Assembly (NCBI GenBank): GCA_021772055.1
Contig: JAETNR010000015.1
Location: forward strand, 19,924 to 83,923
Direction of reading: 5' to 3'
DNA length: 64,000 nucleotides
Origin: Blautia sp.
GTDB lineage: Bacteria; Bacillota; Clostridia; Lachnospirales; Lachnospiraceae
The notes below the pieces were generated by a model that was given only the letters and a program-made list of their open reading frames with translations, did not search any database and was not told the DNA's origin. Made by a program: the position numbers and the translations under genes. This document shows, piece by piece, positions 8,097-16,341 of this stretch; positions within the stretch are counted from its first letter, which is position 1; every line of letters begins with the position of its first letter.

Positions 8097-8174
8097 TCAT
8101 CCTCCTTGTTCAGAAATTCCTGGATTTCTTCCTCTGTCGCCGATTTGCCAATCTGCCCAATTATCTCAATCATC
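8097..8174 (-). CDS. Possible 25-residue peptide
   Basis: An ATG at 8174 with GGAGG nine bases upstream encodes MIEIIGQIGKSATEEEIQEF ending LNKEE, and overlaps the end of the small membrane-protein gene. The stop codon lies next to the following ribosome site. A compact helix is predicted. The tight packing of starts and stops argues that it is translated, but the length alone is weak evidence. Confidence 0.4.
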
Positions 8175-8277
8175 CTTGTCATCCTCCTCCCTTCTGTCCG
8201 CCGCACATAACGCCCATGTAATGACAGACAGGGCTCCAAATAATGCGCCAAGTCCAAATATAACTAATTCGCTCATA
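8167..8277 (-). CDS. Small single-span membrane protein, 36 residues
   Basis: The peptide begins MSELVIFGLGALFGALSVIT and ends with a charged tail (DRREEDDKDD). One hydrophobic helix (residues 4-24) with glycines is followed by a cytoplasm-type acidic tail. Similar short membrane proteins (DUF3789-like) are common in phages of gut Firmicutes. GGAGGAG stands before the ATG at 8277. Confidence 0.55.
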
Positions 8278-8482
8278 GTTGCTCCTCCTCTACCTCAACT
8301 TCTCTCAGCAGATATCCCTTGTTGCGCCCACTGACATCCTGCTTCCCATTCCGATTCCTACTGAGTTCTTCGATTGTGGATCTTCTGCTTCTGGAAAGCT
8401 TGTTTGCTAACGCATAAGCCTGCGCTTCCACTACTATAGGCAGCTCATACCTATCTGCTGTCACAGCCATATATAGGGTCAT
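8273..8482 (-). CDS. Small phage protein, possible DNA-binding, 69 residues
   Basis: It begins MTLYMAVTADRYELPIVVEA, then QAYALANKLSRSRRSTIEEL. The VTADRYELPI opening followed by a helix and a basic turn is a recurrent phage protein type with an HTH-like middle. The ATG at 8482 has GGAGGT upstream and overlaps the end of the preceding gene. No assigned function. Confidence 0.65.
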   Translation of the reverse strand: MTLYMAVTADRYELPIVVEAQAYALANKLSRSRRSTIEELSRNRNGKQDVSGRNKGYLLREVEVEEEQL

Positions 8483-8883
8483 AGTCCATACCTCCTTACT
8501 AATTCCCTGTGTCCTTCATCAAAGCAAAATCCGTACTTTTCCTGTAGCTCGTCCATCATATCCGTAATGGTTCTCTCGCCACTATTTGCTTTCGCAACAT
8601 ACTCATTTGCCTTTTTGACGATTTTCAACATAACCTCGCCTTTCCAGTGGTACAGTTCGTTTATTGCCAACATTGTAGTCACTGTATTCACGATATTTGA
8701 CCATTCCTCCGCTTCGTTCCATGCGTCATCCCATATCTGTTTTTCCATCTGCTCAAGCTGTTGCCGCGTTGCATGGAACTGCATAGCCATATGCTGCGAC
8801 TGCATATTTGAGAATGGTATGATACTTGGCGTATTATTTTTTTGTCTGGACTTCTCTGCCCTCCTGCGTTCCGCTCTATTCAT
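8479..8883 (-). CDS. Phage protein of unknown function, 134 residues
   Basis: It starts MNRAERRRAEKSRQKNNTPS, a very basic N-terminus, followed by helices (FHATRQQLEQMEKQIWDDAW; MLAINELYHWKGEVMLKIV) and ends EGHRELVRRYGL. The basic R-rich head resembles other phage proteins seen near replication genes. Its ATG lies inside the last codons of the preceding gene. Confidence 0.6.
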   Translation of the reverse strand: MNRAERRRAEKSRQKNNTPSIIPFSNMQSQHMAMQFHATRQQLEQMEKQIWDDAWNEAEEWSNIVNTVTTMLAINELYHWKGEVMLKIVKKANEYVAKANSGERTITDMMDELQEKYGFCFDEGHRELVRRYGL

Positions 8884-9127
8884 AATTAACTTCTTTCCTC
8901 CTCATAATCTGTGCACGCTGTTCGCTTTCAATATACCGATGCAATCCAAGAAGCAATTCCTTACATAGAGGATCCGGAAATTGTTTGTGCAGCGTATCTA
9001 AATAATCAATTACTTCCGCGGAATATTCCTCTGTAATCTCTACGCCATAAAATTTTTTTATTGTATTCCAGAATACCCCCATGAATTGTTGTATCTCTGG
9101 AATATCAGATGCATTTACACTTGCCAT
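8876..9127 (-). CDS. Phage protein of unknown function, 83 residues
   Basis: It starts MASVNASDIPEIQQFMGVFW and is helical throughout (IKKFYGVEITEEYSAEVIDY; CKELLLGLHRYIESEQRAQI). AGGTGATGATATGG precedes the ATG at 9127. It is the first gene after the iteron region, so its transcript may start there. Confidence 0.6.
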   Translation of the reverse strand: MASVNASDIPEIQQFMGVFWNTIKKFYGVEITEEYSAEVIDYLDTLHKQFPDPLCKELLLGLHRYIESEQRAQIMRRKEVNYE

Positions 9128-9140
9128 ATCATCACCTCTT

Positions 9141-9337
9141 GTTACCGTATTTTTTTAAGTGGGTAACATTTCGGTAACAAAAAAATCCAGTAAAATCAAT
9201 GGTTTCCGGGCTTTGTTACCGTGTTACCGCGTTACCGAGCGTTCTCCTTATATAGAGACACTATTACTTGTCGTGCGAAAATATATTTATTTTATATATA
9301 TATGTATTTTCATCCGGTAAACTCGGTAACGGGTAAC
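9141..9337. repeat. GTTACC iteron array, possible phage replication origin
   Basis: Eight exact copies of GTTACC lie in about 200 bases. Four read forward (9141, 9215, 9223, 9231) and four reverse (GGTAAC at 9162, 9173, 9325, 9332), with a ninth degenerate copy at 9316. Three forward copies are spaced exactly eight bases apart (9215-9237). An AT-rich stretch (about 9270-9312) lies between the left and right groups. By chance roughly 0.1 copies would be expected. The position directly downstream of the DUF927 helicase/primase gene suggests an origin; a regulator-binding site is the alternative. Confidence 0.6.
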
Positions 9338-9339
9338 AA

Positions 9340-11253
9340 TTACTTAAAAACAAGTCCATCATCGTTCTTGTTTAATTGATTTTTCTGCTTTTCTATATAT
9401 TCATTCAGATCATCAACAACCTTGATGCAACAAAACTTTCTAGTCTTCTTTGTGACGGAATCCCGTTTTACTATGTTCCCGTACTTATCCTTCGCGATTA
9501 CAAGTTTCTTTTTCATCCCCCAGGATAAAAAAGCTTTCTTTGAAAATCCACCATTCTTACAGATATTTTCTAGCGCTGTCGGATAGAAATAAACCATTCT
9601 GCACCCAGAATCACTGTCGATCTCTATAGGATCTCCCCATTTCTCACATATCGTATTAACATCAAAACGCTGCTCATTCATTGATATCATGTCCACCAAA
9701 TACTCATAGCACCGTTCATTCGGAGAAACATCGGAAACGTCTGCAAGCGTACTTTTTGCGTCAGTTATATCAATATACTGACCATCTTTAAAAAGCATCT
9801 CCGTAGCAATCCTGTCGGCTGTCAGAACAATAGATAGAGACAATAGCTGTTTTTCAGTTTTATCTTCAGACGTAATTGATTTTTGAATATCCTGCTGCAA
9901 CCTCCGAATATTGTCCACTCCAAGTTGCTTGACTGCCTTTACAAAATCTTTTCCGGCAAAACCATAGTTTTTTTTAAGTATATCAATCGTTTCTTGCGGC
10001 CTATAAAATAACCTGTCATGTGTACACTCAACTTCAAGTATTCGGTTTATCGCTCCGCCTTGCGCCATGTAAGACTGCAAAGGATATTCGCCATTCGTGA
10101 GAATACATAATTCCCAAGTGTTTTCTTTGTTTAGCCCAAGCTCTTTGTTTGAACGGGTTTTTCCTTGGCCAGAACATAAATCATATACAATTCTTTCGAA
10201 GTTCTTTTCCGTCCTTTCATCCTTCTGGCTTGTATCATCAATGATAAACGGAAGATTATTGAGCATATCAGGCCTTACTTCATATCCAACATCCGAACTT
10301 TTAAAATTGCTGATATACTTCTTTTCTCCAGGATCAGCCCAGATAGAAGCCGCCAGCATATGAGTGATGGATTTTCCGTTTCCAGTCAATCCCCACAGAT
10401 CCACAAAAAACGGAAGCGCATTCAACGGTTTGATTAGAACACTCGCAAACGATGCTGCAATCATGAATTTGATTTCAAATTTACCAGACTTTCTTAATTT
10501 CTTGACATGCTCATACCATATATCGCGCCTCCCATGCTCTTTTATTGAATGAAACAACTGCCTGAATCTTGCATCACCATCAAATACGATTTCTGTATCA
10601 TACGGCAAAAATCCATCCCCAATCCATCCTAACTTTCCAGACGAATACTGAATTTTGATATAATCATCATTTGCATTTTCCACATCCGACAAGTAACGCA
10701 CCAGATACTTCGCGGTCTCGGAAGTAACCGCTACTCCCCGTGCTGCAAGACCTACAATTTTTGATGCAGATGCAACAATCGTTTTTGGGACTATGATTTC
10801 CTGCCAGGAATAATTTCGCTTGAATGCTATCTTGAGTTGCTCTTCACCAGTTTCCAGATTTTTTAACCGTTCAACCGGAAGAATTGGATGATAACATGCC
10901 CTCATATCAGTTATGCCCGTAGTCGGATTCCAAGTATATACTCCATCATCAGAGGCAATCCAGTTCTCACAAGCCATATTGTCATAGGGACTGTTCGAAA
11001 AGTTTGTGTAATGCTCAACAAGACTATTGTTTTTCCGCTGCTCTTCCTTTTCCTGTTTCTTAATTTCCTTGATTGCACGCTTATATGCAGCAACCACTTC
11101 CGAAAATTCTTTTTTGCATCGAAGCTCGGACGCCCGAAGCGCCAAACTCGCCAGAAGCTCAGCCTTATATATTTCGTCTTCCTGCCCAAATACTTCGTCC
11201 AGTACATCTCTTGACATTATGGATCTTGCGTCCAATTGGTTCAAAGGAACCAT
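9340..11253 (-). CDS. Phage DUF927 helicase/primase-like protein
   Basis: A 637-residue protein with a DUF927-type region: NFSNSPYDNMACENWIA in the N-terminal half, then an ATPase core with Walker A GLTGNGKS (around residue 290) and Walker B PFIIDD (around 345). DUF927 proteins are phage and ICE replication proteins related to superfamily 3 helicases. It follows the CHC2 zinc-finger protein gene, so the two may form a split primase-helicase. The ATG at 11253 has AGAGGTG upstream; a GTG three codons earlier overlaps that site. Confidence 0.85.
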   Translation of the reverse strand: MVPLNQLDARSIMSRDVLDEVFGQEDEIYKAELLASLALRASELRCKKEFSEVVAAYKRAIKEIKKQEKEEQRKNNSLVEHYTNFSNSPYDNMACENWIASDDGVYTWNPTTGITDMRACYHPILPVERLKNLETGEEQLKIAFKRNYSWQEIIVPKTIVASASKIVGLAARGVAVTSETAKYLVRYLSDVENANDDYIKIQYSSGKLGWIGDGFLPYDTEIVFDGDARFRQLFHSIKEHGRRDIWYEHVKKLRKSGKFEIKFMIAASFASVLIKPLNALPFFVDLWGLTGNGKSITHMLAASIWADPGEKKYISNFKSSDVGYEVRPDMLNNLPFIIDDTSQKDERTEKNFERIVYDLCSGQGKTRSNKELGLNKENTWELCILTNGEYPLQSYMAQGGAINRILEVECTHDRLFYRPQETIDILKKNYGFAGKDFVKAVKQLGVDNIRRLQQDIQKSITSEDKTEKQLLSLSIVLTADRIATEMLFKDGQYIDITDAKSTLADVSDVSPNERCYEYLVDMISMNEQRFDVNTICEKWGDPIEIDSDSGCRMVYFYPTALENICKNGGFSKKAFLSWGMKKKLVIAKDKYGNIVKRDSVTKKTRKFCCIKVVDDLNEYIEKQKNQLNKNDDGLVFK

Positions 11254-11269
11254 ATTTATCACCTCTTTT

Positions 11270-11755
11270 CTAATATGGAACGCCTGTTAATTCACCGTGC
11301 ACATACAATGCTTTTTGAAGTTCATTCATGCAGAAGCACCACCGGTCCGACATCGGCTCCCACCGCTCAATCTCGGCTCTGTAGAAGTCAATATCACAAA
11401 TACATTCCTGTAATGCCGCCTTTTTTTCGGACTCCTTTTGTCTTCGTTCTGCCACAGCGGCTCGTGCCTTTTGGATGTCCCGCTTTCTCTCGGGAGTCAA
11501 TTTCCCATATTCTCCACCAAGTTGCAGGAATGCTTCCTTAAAGGAGCAATTATCCATTTCTTGGACAAATTTGAATATGTCCCCGTTCCAGTTACACCCA
11601 AAGCAGTGCGCGTCATGGGCATAAATCTTCATGGATGCCGTTCTGTCTCCAGAATGGAAGGGGCATTTAATATACCCCGCTCTATTTGGCCGGAAGCCAT
11701 ACTGTTCCACGATATCCCTCATGGAATAGGTTTGTTTAATTTGGTCTTTATCCAT
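11270..11755 (-). CDS. CHC2 zinc-finger primase N-terminal protein
   Basis: A 161-residue protein starting MDKDQIKQTYSMRDIVEQYG. It holds the CHC2 primase zinc finger: YIKCPFHSGDRTASMKIY, then DAHCFGCNWNGDIFKFV. DnaG primases carry this domain at the N-terminus; here the catalytic TOPRIM part is absent and a coiled C-terminal tail replaces it. It probably guides priming together with the adjacent DUF927 protein. Confidence 0.88.
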   Translation of the reverse strand: MDKDQIKQTYSMRDIVEQYGFRPNRAGYIKCPFHSGDRTASMKIYAHDAHCFGCNWNGDIFKFVQEMDNCSFKEAFLQLGGEYGKLTPERKRDIQKARAAVAERRQKESEKKAALQECICDIDFYRAEIERWEPMSDRWCFCMNELQKALYVHGELTGVPY

Positions 11756-11760
11756 GTGAC

Positions 11761-12291
11761 TTAACCTGTTAGGAGCTCTATGATGCGTTTCCCCGTATCA
11801 TTCTTACAGCAAAACTCCCATTGAATCCCATATTTTTCCGACATGGTCCGCATCATTTTAGCTAAGCGTGGACCTGGCGTAGGTTGTTTCTGCCCTCCGT
11901 GTTGTTCAAACAGCCAGATGTTATTTTCAATCCCGCCATCTGTCGGGATTCCATATTTCCGGCAGTATTGGTACCGTCTGGGATTAATCCATTTTTCTAC
12001 ATCCCCCAAAGATTTCACCTTCGTTCCATCTTCCACCAGGATAATCAGCTTAATTCCAAGCTCCTGGGCTTTCAGTGCTTCCCTGCGGAACCGATCATGC
12101 TGCTGAGTGAGATTGCTGCATACTTCCGTGAGGTTTTGTTTCCGATCTACGATCACCCTGGGATTATCATAGTTCATGTAGTCCCCCACGATCAGTTTGC
12201 TTATCGGATGCTGTATTCCCTGACGGTCAAATTCTGCTTCTATTTTCTTGATCGCCCTGGATTTCTCACGGCTATCCACCTGTATGATCAT
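11761..12291 (-). CDS. ERCC4-domain nuclease 1
   Basis: A 176-residue protein with the XPF/ERCC4 nuclease signature: VDSREKS at the N-terminus, VGDYMNYDNPRVIVDRK (the G-D-x(n)-D-R-K metal site) around residues 36-53, and a C-terminal helical part ending KNDTGKRIIELL. No helicase or HhH domain is fused. Phage ERCC4 proteins are thought to cut branched or flapped DNA in replication or recombination. A second ERCC4 protein is encoded at 16342-16785; the two share the NDTGKRI / KDTGRKI ending. Confidence 0.85.
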   Translation of the reverse strand: MIIQVDSREKSRAIKKIEAEFDRQGIQHPISKLIVGDYMNYDNPRVIVDRKQNLTEVCSNLTQQHDRFRREALKAQELGIKLIILVEDGTKVKSLGDVEKWINPRRYQYCRKYGIPTDGGIENNIWLFEQHGGQKQPTPGPRLAKMMRTMSEKYGIQWEFCCKNDTGKRIIELLTG

Positions 12292-12722
12292 GATATCTCA
12301 CCTCCCCTTAACAACTCCGGATCATCAATGACATTCCCAATCCGCTCCACCACCGGTAACCAATACGCCACATCATTTCTCATGTCGTGATATTTATCCT
12401 GCCACTCTATATAGAATCCAAGGTGCTTGGAATTAAATAGACCATGCCGGATTACGCCGATAGCTTTGCCGTCCGTAATGATGTCGTTCTCCCAGAATGG
12501 CGCTGGTGTATCCAAATCCACTGCCCGGCAGATGGTATTTGCTTTCACCTCATGTATGATAATTAACTTTCCAATCTCAACATTCACATTCACTCTGTTA
12601 CATATTGGATGAATATATGCTTTTCCACCAGAATGGATAAGATCACCATAAACCCAGGAATTGTTAAATGCATATCGTGAACTATCTTTTGGCGTTGTTC
12701 TGGCTTTGAATTGCGCTTTCAT
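12288..12722 (-). CDS. YopX family phage protein (second copy)
   Basis: It starts MKAQFKARTTPKDSSRYAFN, has SWVYGDLIHSGGKAYIHP and closes with VERIGNVIDDPELLRGGEIS. The W-V-Y-G-x-L and I-G-N-x-D-x-P-E-L-L segments place it in the YopX family with the protein at 3448-3861, although sequence similarity between the two is low. The ATG at 12722 was chosen; in-frame starts further upstream sit too close to the AAAGGA. Confidence 0.8.
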   Translation of the reverse strand: MKAQFKARTTPKDSSRYAFNNSWVYGDLIHSGGKAYIHPICNRVNVNVEIGKLIIIHEVKANTICRAVDLDTPAPFWENDIITDGKAIGVIRHGLFNSKHLGFYIEWQDKYHDMRNDVAYWLPVVERIGNVIDDPELLRGGEIS

Positions 12723-12740
12723 CGTTGTTATCACCATCCT

Positions 12741-13007
12741 TTAGGCAAAAGGCAAATCGTTGTTAAGCGTATATTTGTCTTCCACTACTGCAAATGTTGC
12801 TTCCGGATGTTTTAATAGGCACCAGATAATCTGTATGGAACTTGGACAAGTTTCAAAAACTTCCTCTGCAATACATTCTTTTCGGATCCCTGTGTCTTTA
12901 ATCAGCCTTACAACAACTTCCCTATGCAGACTAACTGCTTCATCTACTACAATTGGACACTCATCTTTTGTTTCTGTGCTTCCGTTTCTATATAAAATTG
13001 TACTCAT
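12741..13007 (-). CDS. Small phage protein with SSB-like C-terminal tail
   Basis: An 88-residue protein starting MSTILYRNGSTETKDECPIV, with a helical middle and the C-terminus TLNNDLPFA. The last residues resemble the tail of the neighbouring phage SSB (DDSELPFA), which partner proteins of SSB normally bind. No OB-fold is seen in the rest. No known family. Confidence 0.55.
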   Translation of the reverse strand: MSTILYRNGSTETKDECPIVVDEAVSLHREVVVRLIKDTGIRKECIAEEVFETCPSSIQIIWCLLKHPEATFAVVEDKYTLNNDLPFA

Positions 13008-13010
13008 AAA

Positions 13011-13535
13011 TTATGCCTCCTTTAACCTCTCGTTACTATATTTCCGAACACTGTATAAATCAGCAAAAGACCACATATATCCACCGCAAGATTTATGTTT
13101 GTTTCTACAACACGCTGAAATCCCCTGATATTTCAATCCAAGTGTTTCCGCTGCTTCCTTTGCACTTTCCCATATACAAATTGCGTTACCTGCCATATCG
13201 TACTGAATTATTCTTGAATTGCGTATTAATGCACCTTTTCCATATCTTGCATTATATTGATAGGTACACCATTCAAGATTATCAGCATGATTATTCATCT
13301 TGTTTTCGTCTTTATGGTTTACGCACATAAATCCGTATGGGTTAGGAATAAATGTCTCTGCAACTAGTCGATGTATAAGTACGTACTTATTTATTCCATA
13401 CCCCAATTTGATGTGCAAATATTCTCCGCTTCTTGATGGGGATAATATCTGTCTTGTAAGTGCGTTCCTTATACGCCCTTCATTACTTATTTGATATATT
13501 CCTTTCCCGATTGAAATGTCTTTCCAAACTTCCAC
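13011..13535 (-). CDS. NUMOD4/HNH homing-type endonuclease
   Basis: A 174-residue protein. NUMOD4 (residues 1-45): EVWKDISIGKGIYQISNEGR. HNH part: HRLVAETFIPNP, VNHKDENKMNNHADNLEWCT (about residues 75-100). NUMOD1-like tail: IIQYDMAGNAICIWESAKEA, then AETLGLKYQGISACCRNKHK, a helix-turn-helix that aids DNA binding. This matches intron-type or free-standing homing endonucleases. It sits between ssb and the small protein with the SSB-like tail and may be a self-mobile insertion. Confidence 0.9.
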   Translation of the reverse strand: MEVWKDISIGKGIYQISNEGRIRNALTRQILSPSRSGEYLHIKLGYGINKYVLIHRLVAETFIPNPYGFMCVNHKDENKMNNHADNLEWCTYQYNARYGKGALIRNSRIIQYDMAGNAICIWESAKEAAETLGLKYQGISACCRNKHKSCGGYMWSFADLYSVRKYSNERLKEA

Positions 13536-13547
13536 AAAATCACATCC

Positions 13548-13985
13548 TCACGCAAATGGTAATTCAGAATCATCAATACCGTCTGGAATCTGCATAAAAT
13601 CTGTCTCTGTATTTTCCTGCTGCCCGCCATTTTTCTTGTTTCCCACACCATCACCAGACTTCTTGCTTTCCGCAAACTCCTGATCCTCGATAATAACCTT
13701 TGTGGTATACACTTTCTGTCCATCACGGTTGGTGTAGCTTCCCGTCTGGATATGCCCAGACACCGTAATCTTTAATCCCTGGCGAAAATATTTCTCCGCA
13801 AATTCTGCAGCCCTCCCAAACGCCGTGCAGGATATAAAGTCTGCGCTGTCCTCACCATCGCGCTTATATCTTCGGTCAACTGCCAGAGTGTAATTGGCGA
13901 TTGCCATTGGGTTATCTCCATGGGAATAACGGACTTCCGGATCTCTGGTTAGGCGTCCCATTAGAATTACTTTATTCATGTCCAT
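13548..13985 (-). CDS. ssb: Single-stranded DNA-binding protein, phage
   Basis: A 145-residue SSB: OB-fold opening MDMNKVILMGRLTRDPEVRY, ANYTLAVDRRYKRDG, FISCTAFGRAAEFAEKYFRQG, a low-complexity linker (GNKKNGGQQENTET) and the acidic tail DDSELPFA. It coats single-stranded DNA during replication and recombination. The terminal alanine after LPF is unusual because the cellular tail normally ends in F. Its ATG overlaps the end of the DUF4317 gene. Confidence 0.95.
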   Translation of the reverse strand: MDMNKVILMGRLTRDPEVRYSHGDNPMAIANYTLAVDRRYKRDGEDSADFISCTAFGRAAEFAEKYFRQGLKITVSGHIQTGSYTNRDGQKVYTTKVIIEDQEFAESKKSGDGVGNKKNGGQQENTETDFMQIPDGIDDSELPFA

Positions 13986-15111
13986 TTTCTCCTTTTAGAT
14001 CAATTCCATTCACGGTCAGATGTGAATTAACCGGAATAACAAGGCATCTCTGACCATCAATAATCTTCTCGGAAATTCCGTCTGAATACCACGGTTCCAC
14101 CTTAATTTCAGCATTTCCACATTCAATAGCCAGCTTCTTTCCGCCTGCGATATTCTGAACTGGAAGAGAAGCGTCTTTTCCTACGTGCTCATCCCATGAT
14201 TCATTGAAACAAATTTCTGTTACTTCTCCGCCCCATGCATCATCAACGATAAGTTGTTCTGCATCAGACTTACTTAATAAACATTCCTGTCCGCTCCATT
14301 CAGAGCCTTCCAACCTTTCACAAATCTCTCTATAAACTGAAAGTAAATCTTCGATTTTTCCGTTGCTGCCGACTGTATCTACCAGAACGTTTTTGAACGC
14401 ATCATTCTGGTCATCTGCACTCATTTCCAATGCACATCCCAATACGTTTTTTACAAATTCAACCTGCAAAACATCAGACTTTTTGATGTAATAAAGGCAT
14501 CCATGAATATCTGTCTGGCGGTCATTGAATGCCGGGAATATAAATCCAGTTAATGGTGCATTTACAATCCAGTTTGGAGCATGGTTTTCAATCTTGCTCG
14601 TCAAAGTATCATAGAATAATGCTGCCTTTGACAGTTTAACCGGGCAAATGCTGCACATGATAAATTCGTAGACATCATCCGAAGAATCAAACATTTTGAC
14701 ATTATCAGATGTTTTGCCTGGAATGTCATACATAGCATGAATCAAGATAATATAATACGGTTCAGAAGAAATATAGTTCTCGATAACTGCATCATAAAAT
14801 TTATCCGTCAGATCATCATCCGCAAGTTTGCTTTCCCTTAAATCCATAAGGAAATTATGCGGTGTATTTACTGCCTCCTGCGCAATGGTATATTCCACAC
14901 TCATAAGATTCTTTCCAGTCTGTCCAGAAAGCGTCTTCTTGAATATATCCATATATTTAAACATTTCATCTTCTGGAAACGATAAGAACGCTTCCTTCAT
15001 TGATGTTTTCTTATTCTTTTCCGAATCCACATAGCATCCGCAAATTCTTGTGATTGCACAGTTCTCTGGTGAAAACTGCTTTCGGATCTCGGCTATTTCC
15101 TTTTTATTCAT
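13972..15111 (-). CDS. DUF4317 domain protein
   Basis: A 379-residue protein starting MNKKEIAEIRKQFSPENCAI, followed by TRICGCYVDSEKNKK: the recognisable start of DUF4317, found in Lachnospiraceae genomes and mobile elements. It has no transmembrane segment and no known catalytic motif. It lies between the SPFH gene and ssb in the replication cassette. Function unknown. Confidence 0.85.
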   Translation of the reverse strand: MNKKEIAEIRKQFSPENCAITRICGCYVDSEKNKKTSMKEAFLSFPEDEMFKYMDIFKKTLSGQTGKNLMSVEYTIAQEAVNTPHNFLMDLRESKLADDDLTDKFYDAVIENYISSEPYYIILIHAMYDIPGKTSDNVKMFDSSDDVYEFIMCSICPVKLSKAALFYDTLTSKIENHAPNWIVNAPLTGFIFPAFNDRQTDIHGCLYYIKKSDVLQVEFVKNVLGCALEMSADDQNDAFKNVLVDTVGSNGKIEDLLSVYREICERLEGSEWSGQECLLSKSDAEQLIVDDAWGGEVTEICFNESWDEHVGKDASLPVQNIAGGKKLAIECGNAEIKVEPWYSDGISEKIIDGQRCLVIPVNSHLTVNGIDLKGENGHE

Positions 15112-15158
15112 GGCTCATTCCTTTCTTCCGCCCACATTTCTGCGGGCGGATCATAATT

Positions 15159-16175
15159 CTACTCTCCATCTACAACTACAGCATCCGCTCCCTGGACAGT
15201 CACCCATCCATGCTCCTGCCGTGCTTTCGCCAGCTCCATATCAATCAGCTCCTGTGTGATAGACTGGCTTAATTCTTTATTTGCTTCTGCCTGGGCGTTT
15301 GCCTGTATCTTAGTGGCTTCTGCATTAGCTTCTGCCGCAATCTTCTTTGACTTCGCTTCCCCTTCTGACTTTTTGACCTTCGCATCAGCTTCTGCCTTTG
15401 CCTGTTCCACAGCCTTTTTATTCTCAATCTGCTGTCTTTCATAGGCCAACTGCGCATTCTGTTTCTCGGCGATGGAGGCGTTATAGCTCTCATCAAAATC
15501 AGCACTTGCAATCACAACCTTATTAACGATGATTGTCCCTTCCCCGTATTTCCCGTCAAGGGATCTCTGGATATTCTGCATGGACAAAGGCTCTATTTTC
15601 CCTCTGTTAGTCGCATCAATATCCGACAGAGCCTTACTGCTTTCTTTGAGCGCTGATGCTACCAACGGCTGTGATATTAACCTGATGTCGTAATTTTGGA
15701 CATTTGCGTATATCCAGGCAGATTTTTCTCTGGCGATCTGATATGTAACTGTGATTCCGTCATAATAGATAGCCGTCCGGTCAGCTGTCTCACTCCAAAT
15801 CTGCCCATCAAAGGTAATGTCTTGCTGTTTGTTATTGACTTTCTTGATGCTCTCAACAAGCGGAATCTTAAAATTCATTCCATTGGGCATGGTCTTTTCA
15901 GATACTTGTCCAAACTTAATCCTTACTCCGGTGTAGCCACTGGGGATTACGGTAATACTGGATGAGATCAGGATGACCAGAAATCCAGCAAGTATTAGCA
16001 GAATGCTTTTCTTTGGAGTCTTCGGTGCAACTGGTGCGTCAATCTCCAACCCACCGCGTTTCTTTCTCTCATACATTTCCAGTTCATCCGCATATTTGAT
16101 TTTTGCCATGACCACCACTACAATTCCTGCGGCGATCAATAAGATTCCTAAGATTGTAAAAATAATGTTTAACAT
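15159..16175 (-). CDS. SPFH/Band 7 membrane protein
   Basis: A 338-residue protein with two N-terminal hydrophobic spans (residues 1-24 and about 57-78), an SPFH/Band-7 domain (VIPSGYTGVRIKFGQV to about residue 230) and a long alanine-rich coiled coil (AEADAKVKKSEGEAKSKKI). It resembles prohibitins and stomatins that build ring scaffolds on membranes. Phage and prophage copies are known but their role is unclear; protection from host proteases or membrane stress is a guess. It is probably transcribed through the structured leader at 16202-16287. Confidence 0.9.
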   Translation of the reverse strand: MLNIIFTILGILLIAAGIVVVVMAKIKYADELEMYERKKRGGLEIDAPVAPKTPKKSILLILAGFLVILISSSITVIPSGYTGVRIKFGQVSEKTMPNGMNFKIPLVESIKKVNNKQQDITFDGQIWSETADRTAIYYDGITVTYQIAREKSAWIYANVQNYDIRLISQPLVASALKESSKALSDIDATNRGKIEPLSMQNIQRSLDGKYGEGTIIVNKVVIASADFDESYNASIAEKQNAQLAYERQQIENKKAVEQAKAEADAKVKKSEGEAKSKKIAAEANAEATKIQANAQAEANKELSQSITQELIDMELAKARQEHGWVTVQGADAVVVDGE

Positions 16176-16201
16176 GTTTTTTGTCCTTTCTTAATTCTTT
16201 T

Positions 16202-16287
16202 GTCCCGGCAGGCACATCCCCTCGGGACTTGCGTAAATCCGGCTTTACGGTCGGCAGCGCAGGCAGTATAGATGTGCATCAGCCTGC
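16202..16287 (-). promoter_or_regulatory. Structured intergenic leader before SPFH gene
   Basis: Inverted repeats: GTCCCG/CGGGAC (16202-16207, 16223-16228), CGTAAA/TTTACG (16232-16237, 16244-16249) and GCAGGC/GCCTGC (16259-16264, 16282-16287). A long-range match also joins 16208-16218 to 16271-16287 (GATGTGC with GCACATC, plus CCTGC with GCAGG). The arms could give alternative or kissing-loop folds. On the minus strand this is the 5' leader of the SPFH gene. Confidence 0.45.
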
Positions 16288-16341
16288 TTCCGGCATTGGT
16301 TAATAGTTTCTATATAAATTTTACCGGTAAAAATTGTTGTA

